Below are positions 33,581 through 45,491 of a stretch of 64,000 nucleotides of DNA, piece by piece. Location: NCBI RefSeq assembly GCF_002878395.1, contig NC_061115.1:156314247-156378246 (forward strand), given 5' to 3'. The notes beneath the pieces are model-generated. The model saw only the letters and a program-made list of their open reading frames with translations, made no database searches and was not told the DNA's origin. The number at the start of each line of letters is the position of its first letter. The stretch's first letter is position 1. The DNA is from Capsicum annuum. Lineage: Eukaryota > Streptophyta > Magnoliopsida > Solanales > Solanaceae. The position numbers and the translations under genes are program-made.

Positions 33581-34743
33581 TTACTACTAAATTTGCTGCT
33601 ACTGACTAAATCTGGCTAAGCACGGTTAGGAACCTGAGTGTTCAAACCTATAATATGAGACATCATAGCACAAGAAAAGAGTATGCGATCAGTACGTGGA
33701 ATGTACTGGTATGCTAGATAAGGTAAGTCTAATATTCATGGGTTCATATGCATGAATAATAACTGATTGAGTGATATGACTATAACTGAATGAGAGTACA
33801 TGGATAACTGAAGTTGCTGTAATCATTGATTATGCAATATAGTGCAAATACATATATATACTGTGTCTGATATTTATATTGAAACTGAGTACTGAGTTCT
33901 GATAACTGAGTAACTGATATCTAAGATTACTAATAATTGAATTATTGATAACTGGGAGACTATTTCTGATAGTCCTGATTCTGTAGAATTGAAATGAGTT
34001 CTATGCTGAGACTGAAATTGAAACTGTAAAAGGTAATCATCTGATCGATATACCCCTTTTTAAACTGATTGGGGTCCAACCTATAACCCCAGTTAGAACG
34101 GTGTCATTACCATGCCACGGGAATAGGCACTGGTTGTGTGGATCCACTGAAATGTCATCCTGAAGGACTAAGGGTCACTCTCTACTAATAGGTTCCCTGA
34201 TGAGAGCAGTATTACCCTCAACTGGCAGGTTGATATATCAACCTAAGCTGGATACATAGAGCTGGAACACAAGGATGGCTACTAAGGATCACACCCTCTA
34301 CTAATAGGTGAGCCCACATCCTTGGGTTCGCTCGGTGCTGAATCCTACTCCCAACTGAACGACACTGATTATTAGACTAAACTGAATTGGACTGAGTTTC
34401 ACTGAAATTTGTAAATGAATGAGTACTACTGTTCCTGACATTACTGAGACTATTTTGTAGCTACTGTAATTCTAGGTAAACGGCTAGATTTTGGGTATTA
34501 AATACCCCCAGTACTCGATAGCATTGATAGTAAGTCATGGCATGATCTTAAAAACATAACAATAATTGCTTGTTAACAATGCATTCATTTAGACATTTTA
34601 TCAAACACTTGAGAGACATGAACCTGTACATGAATAGGAACACATGATAACATGTTATGATTGCACTATTCAATTCACATAGGCATTTTAACAAACACTT
34701 GGGGAGCATGATTGTTTCACATAATAATAAATATATAAAAATA

Positions 34744-34910
34744 GGGCAGCCCGGTGCACTAAAGCTACCACTATGTAGGGTGTCTAGGGAAGGTCCCCAC
34801 CATAAGGGTGTATCATACGCAGCCTTACCTTGCATTTATGCCAGAGGCTGTTTCAAAGGCTTGAACCCATGACGTCCTGATCATATGGCAGCAACTTTAC
34901 CAGTTACTCC
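34744..34910 (-). mobile_element. Au-type SINE inside LTR C
   Basis: A 167-bp tRNA-derived SINE. Read on the minus strand it starts GGAGTAACTGGTAAAGTTGC (A-box region), has a B-box GGGTTCAAGCC and ends GTGCACCGGGCTGCCCT followed by AT-rich sequence. This matches what I remember of the Au SINE family, which is widespread in flowering plants. On its right side a 33-bp stretch beginning AACATTCAACTTGAAA is repeated within 100 bases. Confidence 0.8.
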
Positions 34911-37704
34911 AACATTCAACTTGAAACTTCAAGGATTTAACATATATATATAAATATCATGGCTATAACATTCAACTTGAAATTTCAAGGATTTAACATA
35001 AAAATCACATAATTCATCACACATGCTATCTTAATTTCATGAAACTTGTAATTAATCATGGATTAAAGACCATGCAACAATACACACATAAACACAATCC
35101 AACTCAAACATGTAATTTATGGAATCTCAATCTTGTATTTTGAAAAAGAATTCTTGGGCCCCATGGGTGGTAAGGACCCATGGATGAACATCTAGCATAC
35201 CTGGAAGGATTAATTCTTGAAGATTCTCTTGAGATTGTTCTTGATTTTTGAAGGCCATGGTTTTCCTAATTAGAAGATATATTGATCTTGATTTGAGGTA
35301 AATTGAGTAAAATGATCAATTGGGTTATTAGGGGTTAATTAACGTGTTTTGAACTGATTTAGGTTATAGAAAGAGACCCAAATACCCCTCCAAAGAATTA
35401 AATTTCTGTCACTAAAAATCTCAATTTTATCTTTCACCGCGATGCTGTGGCATCACGGTAAGCCATTGAATGTTATCGGCTAGTGTAGTCCAAGGACGAG
35501 TGCAAAAATGCACCTTGGCATGATGCGGAGGTATCACGGAGCCTCACTGGAAAGTGACAATTACAAAATAACACTCTGGCACGACGCGCCATTATTGTGT
35601 TGACACACTATAAAAAGCCAATTGGGAACTGAGACTTCACCACGATGTGCTGGAATCATGGTCTCTTACTGGAAACTGACGAATGCCATTTTGACCCTCA
35701 CCGCGATGCGGTAATTCTTAATTTGACACACTATATCACTAAAAGTTCCATAACTTCTCACCTGAATATCGAATTTGGACAAATTTATATCTTTGGAAAG
35801 CTGACTGAATTTCCTACACAATTATGGGTTTAAGCTGGAAAATTCTGAGTATTATTGAAAGTATATATAGGAATTCTTGCATAGTGAGAGCTAAACTGAT
35901 CTAGAAAAATACGGGGTATTACAATAGGCTTGCCCCAATTTTCAATTGCCACTACAATGACCATATTTGGTTGGGAAACATGAAGGACTTTGTGAGCTTG
36001 TAATGCAGGTTTAGGGTAAGGTAGGATATCAATTTAGGACAACAAGGCTATACCCTCTTTGAACTTCTACATCACACTCTTTTCAACTTTTGGTATTGGG
36101 CCACTTCTTTTCTTTCACTATTATGCCTACTTTGTCTTTCTAGGTTTCCTATTTTCTTTTCACTTCTTTGCACAAATTTCATGCATTTCTTTCCTTTGTT
36201 GGATCCTTTCTTTATTCTAATAATTTTACTTTATTTGCTTAAGCTCTTAGGCACTTTATAATGACTTTGTGGCCCAAAGATACCTCTTTCACTTTCACCA
36301 CACCCAACTTAGGCTTTTAGCCTTAATTTGTATTCTTAAGTTCAAGAAGGGTAGGGTTCAAGAGAGGAATAATTGAAGGGTCACGGCTTGCAATGTGTTT
36401 GCCAAAGAAAAGTCCAAAGGCTCAAAGTGGGTGATAAGGGTGATACGTATGTATTGGTAGGTTTTTTAGGCTAAAGTGGTTTCCCATTTCACAAAGATTG
36501 ACAGGAATCATTTTACCAACCAAATACAATCGAAATTTAGACATATGAGATGTAGACAAATAAGCACCCACATATGGCATACGAACTCACCGAGGGGGTT
36601 CAATTATTCCTCCCGCTCGAGACAAAGAAGCAGTATCAACTAATTTTCACAAGTCAATTTCTGGAGTCACAAAAAGAGAAAAAATTTTGATACAAAGTTG
36701 CTTACATCCAAGCCTTTGAATTTTGAAAAATGTTAGACCGGGGGGGGGGGGGCGATATTTGTTTTGCATTTGCACCACGCATAATTTGATAATCATGGCA
36801 ACAAGCCAAGCTTCTGTCTCACATTATGTATTTAATACGCGCGAACCACCCACATGGCTACTCAAACTTTGCCAATGGGTATGAAGGTGATCCAAAATCA
36901 ACACATGCCAGAGGTACTCAAACCTTTTTGCATTAGAAACCTTAATGCCACGGGTACTCAGAATTTCCCTGCATCCATGGCTTAAAACCCAATCACGATA
37001 CTTTCCCCATAGGAATTTCGTCACTTAATCTATCATAGGGAAAAGGTCATTAGATATCGCCATAAGTAAAGAAAATAAAAATCAAGTAACAATCCATGAA
37101 ATTCATATACCATCATAGTGCCTGAATATTACAACCCAAATAAAAATAAGAATCATCCAAAAAAGCAAGAAAATATGCAAAAATATTAATAATATAGGCC
37201 AAAATTAAGTGAATACGGAGACATCAACCCCCAACTAAAAAGGTAGCAGTGTCCTCATTGTACAAAGAATCAAGGATAGAAAGAGATAAGGGTGCTCCCT
37301 GAAACCGCATCATGGGATGCTATCTCTCTCAGACTCCGCATCATCATTAGTCTTCCCAAGATTAGACCACTTGGCTGAGGCCTCATCATCACTCTCCACT
37401 GGGGAGGAAGAAAGTCGATCTCGGGGTTTTAGGACCTTTTATATACCCTTCACCCCCTTCCACATCTTCTTAAAGAACATACCCCTCTTCTTCTCCCTTA
37501 TGGCCATGTTTTCATGTGAAACAAGGAGATCTCGATGTGACTCCACCAAGGATGAGTAGGCTTTCTCAATCCTAACAATGGTAGCCCCCTACTTCTTTTG
37601 GACCTCTTTGTACTTCTCATAATTAGACTATGCCACGTATGAATGACGAGCAGTTGAGGGCTCTCCTGGTCCCTATGGCAAACTAGAAATGAGCTCCCTG
37701 GTGG

Positions 37705-38530
37705 CTAAAATATCAACTCCAATATCCTCCAGGGCCCAGTGTTGGATGGCTTATACAACTCAGGCTCCTTGCATGTCGACTTCCCCAAGTTGATCTTTCT
37801 TTTCTTGCCTTTGCCTAGTGCACCCTCTCCTAGAATTCTCAAAGGATAGATAGAGGTGACAGGGCGCACCCATGTATCTCCAGCATACTCCTCAACCCCA
37901 TCTTTCCTACAAAGCTCAGTAATTAATGAGTGAAAAAAGAGATGCATACTACCCTAGTCCTTCAAGTTGTTCATTTCATTAACCACAAGCTGACCAACAT
38001 CTAAAAGAATGTCGTCTAGAATGCAGGAAACCATCCGAGTATGCAAATGTAGGACTGCTATCATGTGGGTGCAAGGGGATACTCGGCTACATATGATGTG
38101 CAACCAAATTCGAGATTCAAACATAAAGTCATGCATGGAGATGTTACTCTTAGTTTTTGTCCAAGAGACTTCCTTTTTGGGACACAACCTTTCCACCAAC
38201 CAACTTTCCATCTCATATATTTTTTCTTTGAACTCACCCATGTCTGCATGTTGGAGCCCATAGATATTATTGATTTGTTCTGCCCCAAAGTTCACTGTTT
38301 TCCCTCAGATCTTAATAGTCATGTTAAACCGATCCGAGAAAGACACTTTGCCAATATTGGCGTAGAATTCATGAACCCATTGCTTATTTTTTATGCACAG
38401 ATTTATGGCAAAACACTGCCACCCTATGAGCTCAAGCTTGTCATGAAATGCTGGAAGTTTTATCTGGAACATTGCCTAAGCAAATTCCTCTCTCCAGGAG
38501 AAGTTTTATCCTTGGAAGATCATTATAGTA
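37705..38530 (-). pseudogene. Env-like / plant transposon protein ORF of Athila 1
   Basis: Minus-strand remnant of the third ORF that Athila-type elements carry after pol, annotated in databases as putative plant transposon protein. Pieces in order: GICLGNVPDK (about 38480), PWVHEFYANIGKVSFSDRFN (about 38370), a stop, VNFGAEQINNIYGL, MHDFMFESRIWLHIICSRVS (about 38140), VSCILDDILLDVGQLV (about 38010) and LFFHSLITELCRKDGVEEYA (37940-37880). The word env-like reflects position only; no signal peptide or membrane anchor is evident here. Stops and shifts show decay. Role in the element is unknown. Confidence 0.6.
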
Positions 38531-38559
38531 GTGACTGTGGCACTCGAGTGCTATGAATT

Positions 38560-39640
38560 GAATGTGATCATACTTGTCCATGAGATCATCCTGAAAGCAC
38601 TAGGCATACGCAACATTAACCATTGATATTTTTATGCAAAAAATATGCCACATTGTCTACTAAAGCTCATTGGATGGCTACTTGGTGGTGTGTGGATAAA
38701 AATATAAAGTGTAGGATTTTTGGCATGGCGTGAAACTACCCTTAATTACTGCAATCGCGGGCCTTAGCCACATTTTCATTGTCGTGATCGTAGTCACTAT
38801 GGCCGCCATTACGGTAACTAAGACCAGTTCAACACCACCTTTCTATGTTCAATATTTCCAACTCCTTTTAGGCCACAAGCATGTTCTATTACAAGGATTT
38901 TCACATCAATACCAATGAACAAGACTACTAGGTGCTCGATTATGCCCTTAAAAAGGTAAAAACCATTATTGAACACTTATTTGGGTAATACATCGAGTAC
39001 TTGGTGTGCACTCTTCATTTGTCTCAATTTCACACACATTTTTGGGTACTCAAAACTTCCTCACTTATGTGAACACCATAATCTAGCAGCTAAACACCAC
39101 ACAAGTACAAAGTATGAAAACACGTAAGCATGAAAATTAAGATTCAGTCCCTCTCTACATTATGCATTCTATGGCCTATTTCCAAGAATCAAAGCATGGA
39201 TTCATAGCACCTACCGAATACGTGATACAAGAGTAATCCAAGGATATTGTTGGAGAGCTCACAATCTTGGCCAGAATTAGGTCAAACTAGAGAGTAAGAT
39301 TTGAAAAGGGAGTGTGAGGGAAATGGGGATTTTCAACTGGTTATATAGCTGAAGTGACCGCGATCGTGGACCGGTGGCCGTGGTCCCAGATATGCGGGTT
39401 ATCATGATCTTGGTAACTGAGGGCATTTTTGCTCCCCTATTTTCCCTTATTCAGCTCACCTCATGATTTGACAAATTTTTCCCTGTTAAGTTTTCAATGC
39501 AATAATTTTACACTTCCCTCTTTTTAAGCTCATCCAATGCACTCTGTAGTGCCACAAATACAGGATTTATTAAAATTCAAAAACTAAAATTTACGCTATA
39601 AGATGCTAAATAAAGGATACGAGCCACTTTTGCGGCATTT
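38560..39640. other. Noncoding stretch with CG-rich palindromes
   Basis: No gene. Around 38745-38825 and 39355-39425 are clusters of CGATCG, GCGATCGTGG and GGTAACTRAG-like motifs resembling a cluster in the Athila LTR at 43140-43290. It could include a decayed LTR of a related element, but I cannot set ends. Confidence 0.4.
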
Positions 39641-39680
39641 ATGGGTTGCCTCCCTCATAGCGCCTTGGTTATGATTATAT
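39641..39680 (-). other. Athila internal motif GGGAGGCAACCCA
   Basis: Minus strand ACCAAGGCGCTATGAGGGAG then GCAACCCATAA. Athila-type elements usually carry such a motif downstream of pol. Here it lies 55 bases after the protease frame. Confidence 0.65.
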
Positions 39681-39733
39681 CACTACTTATACCTTTTTTC
39701 TTTCTCAAGGTGGGTCCTCAAACTTTCTTTATC

Positions 39734-41923
39734 TCACCTCCTTAAGCTCGACATCAACCACCGATATACTTGAAGTTTCGCGGGTTGTTTCCTTATCTTA
39801 CAAACTTTAAAAGAGATCTCATCCTCATTCACTCTAAACTTTATCTCTCCTATTTCTAAGTCAACAATGGCCCTTCCGGTGGCTAAGAATGGAAGAACAG
39901 GAATGATGGGTACCTCTTGGTCCATTTCACAATCTAAAATAACAAAGCCCATCGAAAGTATAAATTTGTCCACTTTGATTAGGACATCAAACAAAATTCC
40001 AACCGGCTTCTTGATAAACTGATCCGCCATTAAGAGTCATATAGATGTCGGGGTTGGGGCATCCAATCCAAGCTTCTTATAGATAATAAAGGTCATGAGG
40101 TTGATATTCTCACCAAGGTCACATTAAGATTTCGCAAACATATGTGTTCTAATGGTACAAGGAATAGTGAAAGCTCTAGGGTCATCCTTCTTCTCTGCAA
40201 TCTGGCTACGAATGATAGCACTAAAACTATAGGTGAATTCAATGGTGGAACCTTTGATGAGCTTATTCTTGGACATCAACGTTTTCATTAGCTTAGCATA
40301 TCCCAAGATTTCTTGGATTGCTTCAAGCAATGGGATATTGATTGAGAGATCGCTAAGCTTGCCTATAAACATCTTAAGTTTGTCACCTTCCTTTTATCTA
40401 TAAAATCTTCGAGGAAATGGGGGAGGGACTTGGATTGTAAGCCTTTCTTTATTTTGTGGCTTTTCAACCTCAATTAATTTCTCATCAACTTCCACCGGCT
40501 CTTTTTCGTCTTCTTCTTTTTTATTTTAAGGTAACACTACTTTTGACTTAGCCTTAGGCATATTTACACTCAATTCTTTTTTCAAGTGTCCATCAACTGT
40601 CTTCCCACTCCTTGTGACTATTCCTAAGACTTGAGCATTATTCTTTAGATTTTCAATAGTGTCATTAGGGAGACCACCTCTAGGTCTAGCATTTATTTGA
40701 GTGGATATTTACCATATTTGAGTCTCTAATTTCTTGATGGGGGCGGAGTAAGACACAATGGTTTGGGAGAGTTGTGAGAAATCTCCTTTCATTTCGTGGA
40801 TCATCTTGTCCGTTCCTTCCATCTTTGGCAAAATTTTTGCCAAAACATCTTTGGATTTGTACTTTTCGAGGTGTTTGGGACTTGTCTCTTTGTTCTTTGC
40901 CCGATCATGGGGAGGTACATAGTAGTCGTAATAATGCTCTTTATCTCTCTAATCCCTATCATGATCACAATCCATCGAATCTTGATTCCCACCTTGCCTT
41001 TGATAGGCGGAGCGGGAACCCCCAAGTAGTTTGCCAAGTACCAGACTTTATCATCAAATTTCTTAGCCTCCTCATCATGCTCGTAGGATGTACGGCATTC
41101 ACCACTTTTATGTGAGCACCCATTATATGTTTTGTCAAAAGCTCTAGTTGCGTCGTTATCTTAGCCATATTCTCCTTTCTTTCTTCTTCTCATTTCCTTT
41201 GATCCTTGTCAACCAAGGGTATAGTGTGAGAACTTTTTGGAACCTCGGCATCTCGGGCATGACATCCCTAATTTTGCTTGGTCACCACTTCAAGAAAATT
41301 ATTGCCGCATGATAATGCAACTTTACAAGAGATCCTCTCGCCTCATTATCCACCACGGTATTACTGAGTGGGTTAAGAACACGGTAGATAATTTGGAGAA
41401 GCATCCTATCCGAGACCTCATGGTTTGGACATTGCGTTAGTTTTCCATTGAATCTTTCCCATACTTCATACAAAGTCTCTCCATTCAATTGCCTAATATT
41501 GAGGATATCATTCCTCAATTGGACTATTTTGGATGGTGGGAAATATCGGTCAATGAAGGCCATGGTGAGTTCATCCCAAAAAGTGATAGACTCGGGTAAA
41601 AGAGATCAAAGCTATAATACTGCCTCTCTTGTGAGAGAAAATATAAAGAGACAAAGTCAGATGGATTCTTGAGTTATGTGTGTAATATCAAAGGGTGAAC
41701 AAACCTCTACAAAATTCTTCAAATGAATGTTGGGGTCCTCATATGCTTTCCCCCAAAAAGTCCCTTCATTTAGAACATGTACAACATGACGCTTGTGACA
41801 TAAAATACACCATTCCCATGAGTATGTGGGATATGGATAGCACTTGAATAACTAATGTCATTGAGTTCCCTAATCATCAAGAGAAGCATCGAAGGGACCC
41901 ATGTGAGTAGCATTGTCACTCAT
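39734..41923 (-). pseudogene. gag-pro (Athila 1), broken
   Basis: Minus strand, ATG at 41923 (MSDNATHMGPFDASLDD then a stop). The gag domain reads AFIDRYFPPSKIVQLRNDIL and TLYEVWERFNGKLTQCPNHE (41560-41400), then RGSLVKLHYHAA. The region before the protease reads KLSDLSINIPLLEAIQEILG (40365-40310) and EKKDDPRAFTIPCTI. The protease end reads KKPVGILFDVLIKVDKFILS and PFLATGRAIVDLEIGEIKFR (39930-39820). The catalytic DLGAS segment falls in a damaged gap near 40060-40130. Multiple stops and shifts. The protease frame ends close to a motif normally found after pol, so the RT and integrase are missing rather than merely decayed. Confidence 0.78.
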
Positions 41924-42032
41924 TGTTCCATTTACACTACGATCACCTACAAAAACAACAAAATGTAAATCAAAAACACTGCGGGTATACCTAAGTAAAA
42001 ATCAAACTACATAAGTAAAATCTAGATTCCAC

Positions 42033-42050
42033 TCCCCAACGATGGTGCCA
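42033..42050 (-). other. Primer binding site, Athila type
   Basis: Minus strand TGGCACCATCGTTGGGGA, three bases inside the LTR edge. Athila elements use TGGCGCCGTTGCCGGGGA, usually assigned to tRNA-Asp. Confidence 0.75.
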
Positions 42051-42053
42051 TTT

Positions 42054-43494
42054 TGATAACGCTCAACTCACCCCCGAATTTGAGGGGTAAGGGGGCCGTT
42101 GTCAATTGCCCAACTCTTATTAGGGTCGAATCCACAAGGAGTGAAATTTAAATTTTAAGTCCTATGGGTGCTCTAGTTACTAAAAGGGATAACCAAAGTG
42201 AATGCAAAAAGAAACATGTTTTGTCAAGTAGGGGGTTTGGTTAAGATTTTTGTTGTATCTATCTTGAGTCACACTACAAGCCGCAATAACACTTTTGATT
42301 TAACATCAAAGTTGGAGAAAATCTTGGGATTATGTCTACCTAAAGGCAATGTGTGAGTGGGATCATGATAGTTTAGCATAAAACCTAGTTGTTGAATGCA
42401 AGATTGGATAGGCCGAAAGTCTTTGCGGTTAGTTTGTCAACCAAACCCCAAAGATTTCACCCATTGGATCTTTCGAGCACCTAAAAAGTATGACCGTGAT
42501 AATCACCCAAAACCTCAATCGAGCATCCCTATTTATAGAAAAATTCCCTTAACATGACCTACCCTTCATTTACACTTATTTCTAAGATTGCAAAAGGTAG
42601 TAAATCACATGCTCAATTATCCACCATTGCCTTGTCCCATATGACCCTTTTTCAAGGATGCCATGGGTTACCTAAAGTTCACCCTCATCCTTCTTTCAAG
42701 GATGATGAAGGTTTTCAAGAGTTTAGGGTTTTCACCCATCAAACCTATTTAGAAATTTAGGGTTTTCACCCACAAAGTCCAACCATTAAACTCAAGCAAT
42801 GATGGAATCCGTAATCAACAACTAGAAATCATGCAAACCCATCAACACCCACAACACAAATATCACATTAGTTCAACATAATCCCAAGACTAAAATAATT
42901 AACTACTCATGAAGAAGGTAGAGAAAGATATACCATCATATGGATTGTTTAGAGAATTCATCCTTCTCAAATACTAAAAATTCAAGTCTCCAAAATTTGT
43001 TACAAAGCTTGCCCAAATTAGGGTTTTTATTTCAAATTCAAAAGTATATAAGTTATAAGTAACACCCAAAGAAGAAAGATTTTTAGACTATAAAGGGATT
43101 TGGATTCGGCTAAGTGAATTGACAGAACTTCCCTGGGCAACATTCCCGCTTAACTGCGATCGCATGAGATTGTCTGTGATCGCAACCAATGCAACCGTGG
43201 TAATTTTTCCATGATCACGTCCTCTTGCCCCTTTATAACTAACCTCGATAGTGGCTTACTACCCGTGATTATGGTAACTAAGGTTGATGAATAGTCTAGG
43301 TCGTTCAACTATGCTTTTTTCCTTTCTTTGATCTATTTTAGCTTAAATCCACATCTTTCACTCATCTTTCTTGTATACCTACACAATGTAAAGTTTAGTG
43401 CATTTAATTACCACTTTGTCTAATTGATATCTTCAAATCATAGAAGTGTACATAATTAGTGAGTCCAAATAAGTAGTAAAATCACCATTCATCA
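42054..43494 (-). repeat. 5' LTR of Athila 1
   Basis: 1,441 bp, minus strand, with ends TGATGAATGG...GCGTTATCA, the same terminal style as Athila 2 (TGATG...TATCA). A cluster of CGATCG-type palindromes lies at 43140-43290. The partner LTR was not found. Confidence 0.72.
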
Positions 43495-44284
43495 GGTACA
43501 CAAGAATCCCTTGAACCTGTGATTTCTATAACTCATGCAACTACACGTACTGGGCCTATTCAGGGGGTAACACTGGACATATATTGTCCGTGGGTGGTTC
43601 TGCGATAGTTAAGCTACACAAACCTAGGTTAATGATTTTAAAGGCATGCTAAACCCAGGTTCCTTTCTGACATGGATTTTATATTTATATATATATATAT
43701 GGATGTATGGATGTGAATGCATATGGTTATTTACTTGGTTTTAAATGTTGCAATTATTTTATCCTTACTCCTATGTAGATGCTAGCATTCACCCGCTAAT
43801 CTATCTTTGGGCGTTGTATCCCCATGTGATCCAAGAACCAACCATGCTACCTCTTCTTCTCAATGTTTGTATTCGAGGATAGCTTGTATCGGATTGAGTG
43901 GTGAGATATCATACTCTGAAAGGCTCTATTTCATGTTATGGACTTATCTACATAGTTTGGTTATTTCTTAGAATTTTTTTTTGTCTATGGTCGAAGGCAT
44001 GTCCTAGCTACGTATTGTTTTACTTTCGGATAAAGTCTTTGCAGGAGTACTTTGGGTTGGTATGGGTGGTATCAGCATTGGGGTCAACCTTGGCATTGGT
44101 ATTGGTATTGGGGCTGACACCAGTTGACTCTATTTGATTTATGGTTGTTCTATTTCATTATGTTATATATATTAGGAATTCGTCCAATATTAGGTGTAGG
44201 GTGTTTATGGTTGGGTATTGGGGTTGGTCTCCGATCCCAGTTGCACATGAGGCACCTAACATGACTAGGTCCTGGTTTGGGTTA
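43495..44284. other. Unassigned DNA with (TA)n and GGTATT repeats
   Basis: No gene supported. A (TA)n run lies at 43682-43700 and GGTATTGG repeats at 44090-44115. It may be LTR sequence of an unidentified element. Confidence 0.3.
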
Positions 44285-45491
44285 TGTCATTTACTATGCT
44301 TCTGATAATGATAACACAACCACATCCTGCTTCTTTGAACTCCAAGAAATCGCTCTAGATCCTAAAAAAAAGATTTGCAGAAGTACTTTTTTTGTTATCT
44401 ACACTTCTTACCCAATCACTATAACTATACCCTAATAAGCTAAAATCCGTATTTTTGAACTATGAAATCCCGAAATCAACAGTCATCAACATAACATAAA
44501 ACTCTTTTGGAAGCTACAAGATGTTGCTAGGTAGGACTATACATATACCTAGATAACATACTAAGAAAAAAATCACGACGAGTAAATATCAGGTAGGTCA
44601 AACCTTAAATCAAGCTTCTGTAGTGACTAGGATAAGCAAGATTTGTGCCTTCTTCAAACTGAAATTTTTCATTTACATTCATGGATATGGAAACTACTTT
44701 TATTTATGCATGCTAAACTTGATCAGGAGGACTTTTGTATACTTTTTTTTAGAAACAAAATTCCCATCTTCTATCTGTTTCCCTTAAAGACCAAGAAAGT
44801 ATTACAAAATATTCAAATCTGACCTTACAAACTCCTTCATCATATAAAATTTAAATTCGGAAACTAAAGCTTCACATTATCCCATATAAATTATGTCATC
44901 TACATAGATACATACTACCAAAAAGTACTAGTACCTTGTTTCTTTACATACAACTTAGCCTTATTCTCGATCCTAATAAATTAATTCCTCACGAAGTATG
45001 AGTCAATTTATTGTATCATGCCCATGATGTTTGTTTTAGGCCACAAAAGGGCCTTCTTGAGCTTGTGTACTTTCATCTCATTGTCAGTAATAAAAGAAAA
45101 ACCCTCAGGTTAGGAAATATAAACTTTCTCTTCTAAATCCCTATTTAAGAATTCAGATTTAACATCAAATTGATAAATGGGCCAACTCAGTTTAACAGTC
45201 AAAGATAAAAGTATTCTCCTTATTTCAGAGCAAGCAACATGTAAGAATATTTCATTGTAATCAATATCTTAATATTGTGCATATCTCTTAGCTACGAGCT
45301 TAGATTTGTATCTTTGTATACTCTCATTCGCATGGCACCTAATTTTGAACACCCATTTGATTCCAATAGGTTTCTTTCTATTCGTAGATTAACCAACTCT
45401 CGTGTCTGATTCTGCTCAGTTGCTAGCATCTCTTCTATCATTGCATTTTTCATATGTGACTCTCCACAGCTTCCCTGAAATAAGTGGGTTC
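44285..45491 (-). pseudogene. Ty1/copia reverse transcriptase / RNase H remnant
   Basis: Minus-strand copia polyprotein fragment. Reading from the right: EPTYFREAVESHMKNAMIEE (45485), RELVNLRIERN, PFCGLKQTSW near 45045, an intact RT site CIYVDDIIYMG (codons for YVDD at 44895-44906), and an RNase H site ISWSSKKQDVVVLSLSEA before a stop (near 44300). Many stops and shifts lie between these blocks. Both ends are truncated: on the left it stops just after the RNase H motif, and on the right it meets a TGTAACATTATA sequence that may be another insertion. Its orientation is opposite to the Tekay D and Athila 2 elements. Confidence 0.78.

Larger units (their letters stand above)
33246..35923 (-). 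repeat. LTR C, Tekay-type, different family from B
   Basis: 2,678 bp on the minus strand from TGTAATACCCCGTAT (35923) to TTGGGGCGTTACA (33246). Its sequence differs from LTR B but the module order is the same: CG-containing tandem units (35430-35730, CACCGCGATGCGG-like), TAGCACCGAG-type block (34327-34340), TATTAGTAGAGGGT motifs (about 34170-34310) and a stem-loop (33562). No internal region of its own family is attached. Flanks are GCAAG on the left and ATAGG on the right, so no target duplication is seen. Confidence 0.82.
35924..43494 (-). mobile_element. Athila-type Ty3/gypsy element (Athila 1), pol-less and truncated
   Basis: Minus strand: 5' LTR (43494-42054), primer site, gag-pro (41923-39734), a conserved GGGAGGCAACCCA motif (39680-39641), about 1 kb of noncoding DNA with CG-rich palindromes, an env-like ORF region (38530-37705) and AT-rich DNA down to LTR C at 35923. 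I find no RT, RNase H or integrase, and no 3' LTR. Bases 35924-37700 hold no gene I can support, only a G14 run near 36739 and an unrecognised 66-codon minus frame at 36824-37024. Confidence 0.75.

Noticed and set aside
28957..35923. LTRs B and C as the two LTRs of one element
   Set aside because: The sequences differ too much, no primer site lies beside LTR C, and pol is cut exactly at its edge.
36739..36752. Run of about 14 G
   Set aside because: It looked like a polypurine tract, but the neighbouring Athila element is on the other strand and no LTR start follows; probably a simple homopolymer.
38065..38556. 163-codon plus-strand ORF
   Set aside because: It is antisense to the Athila env-like remnant, whose minus-strand motifs are recognisable.
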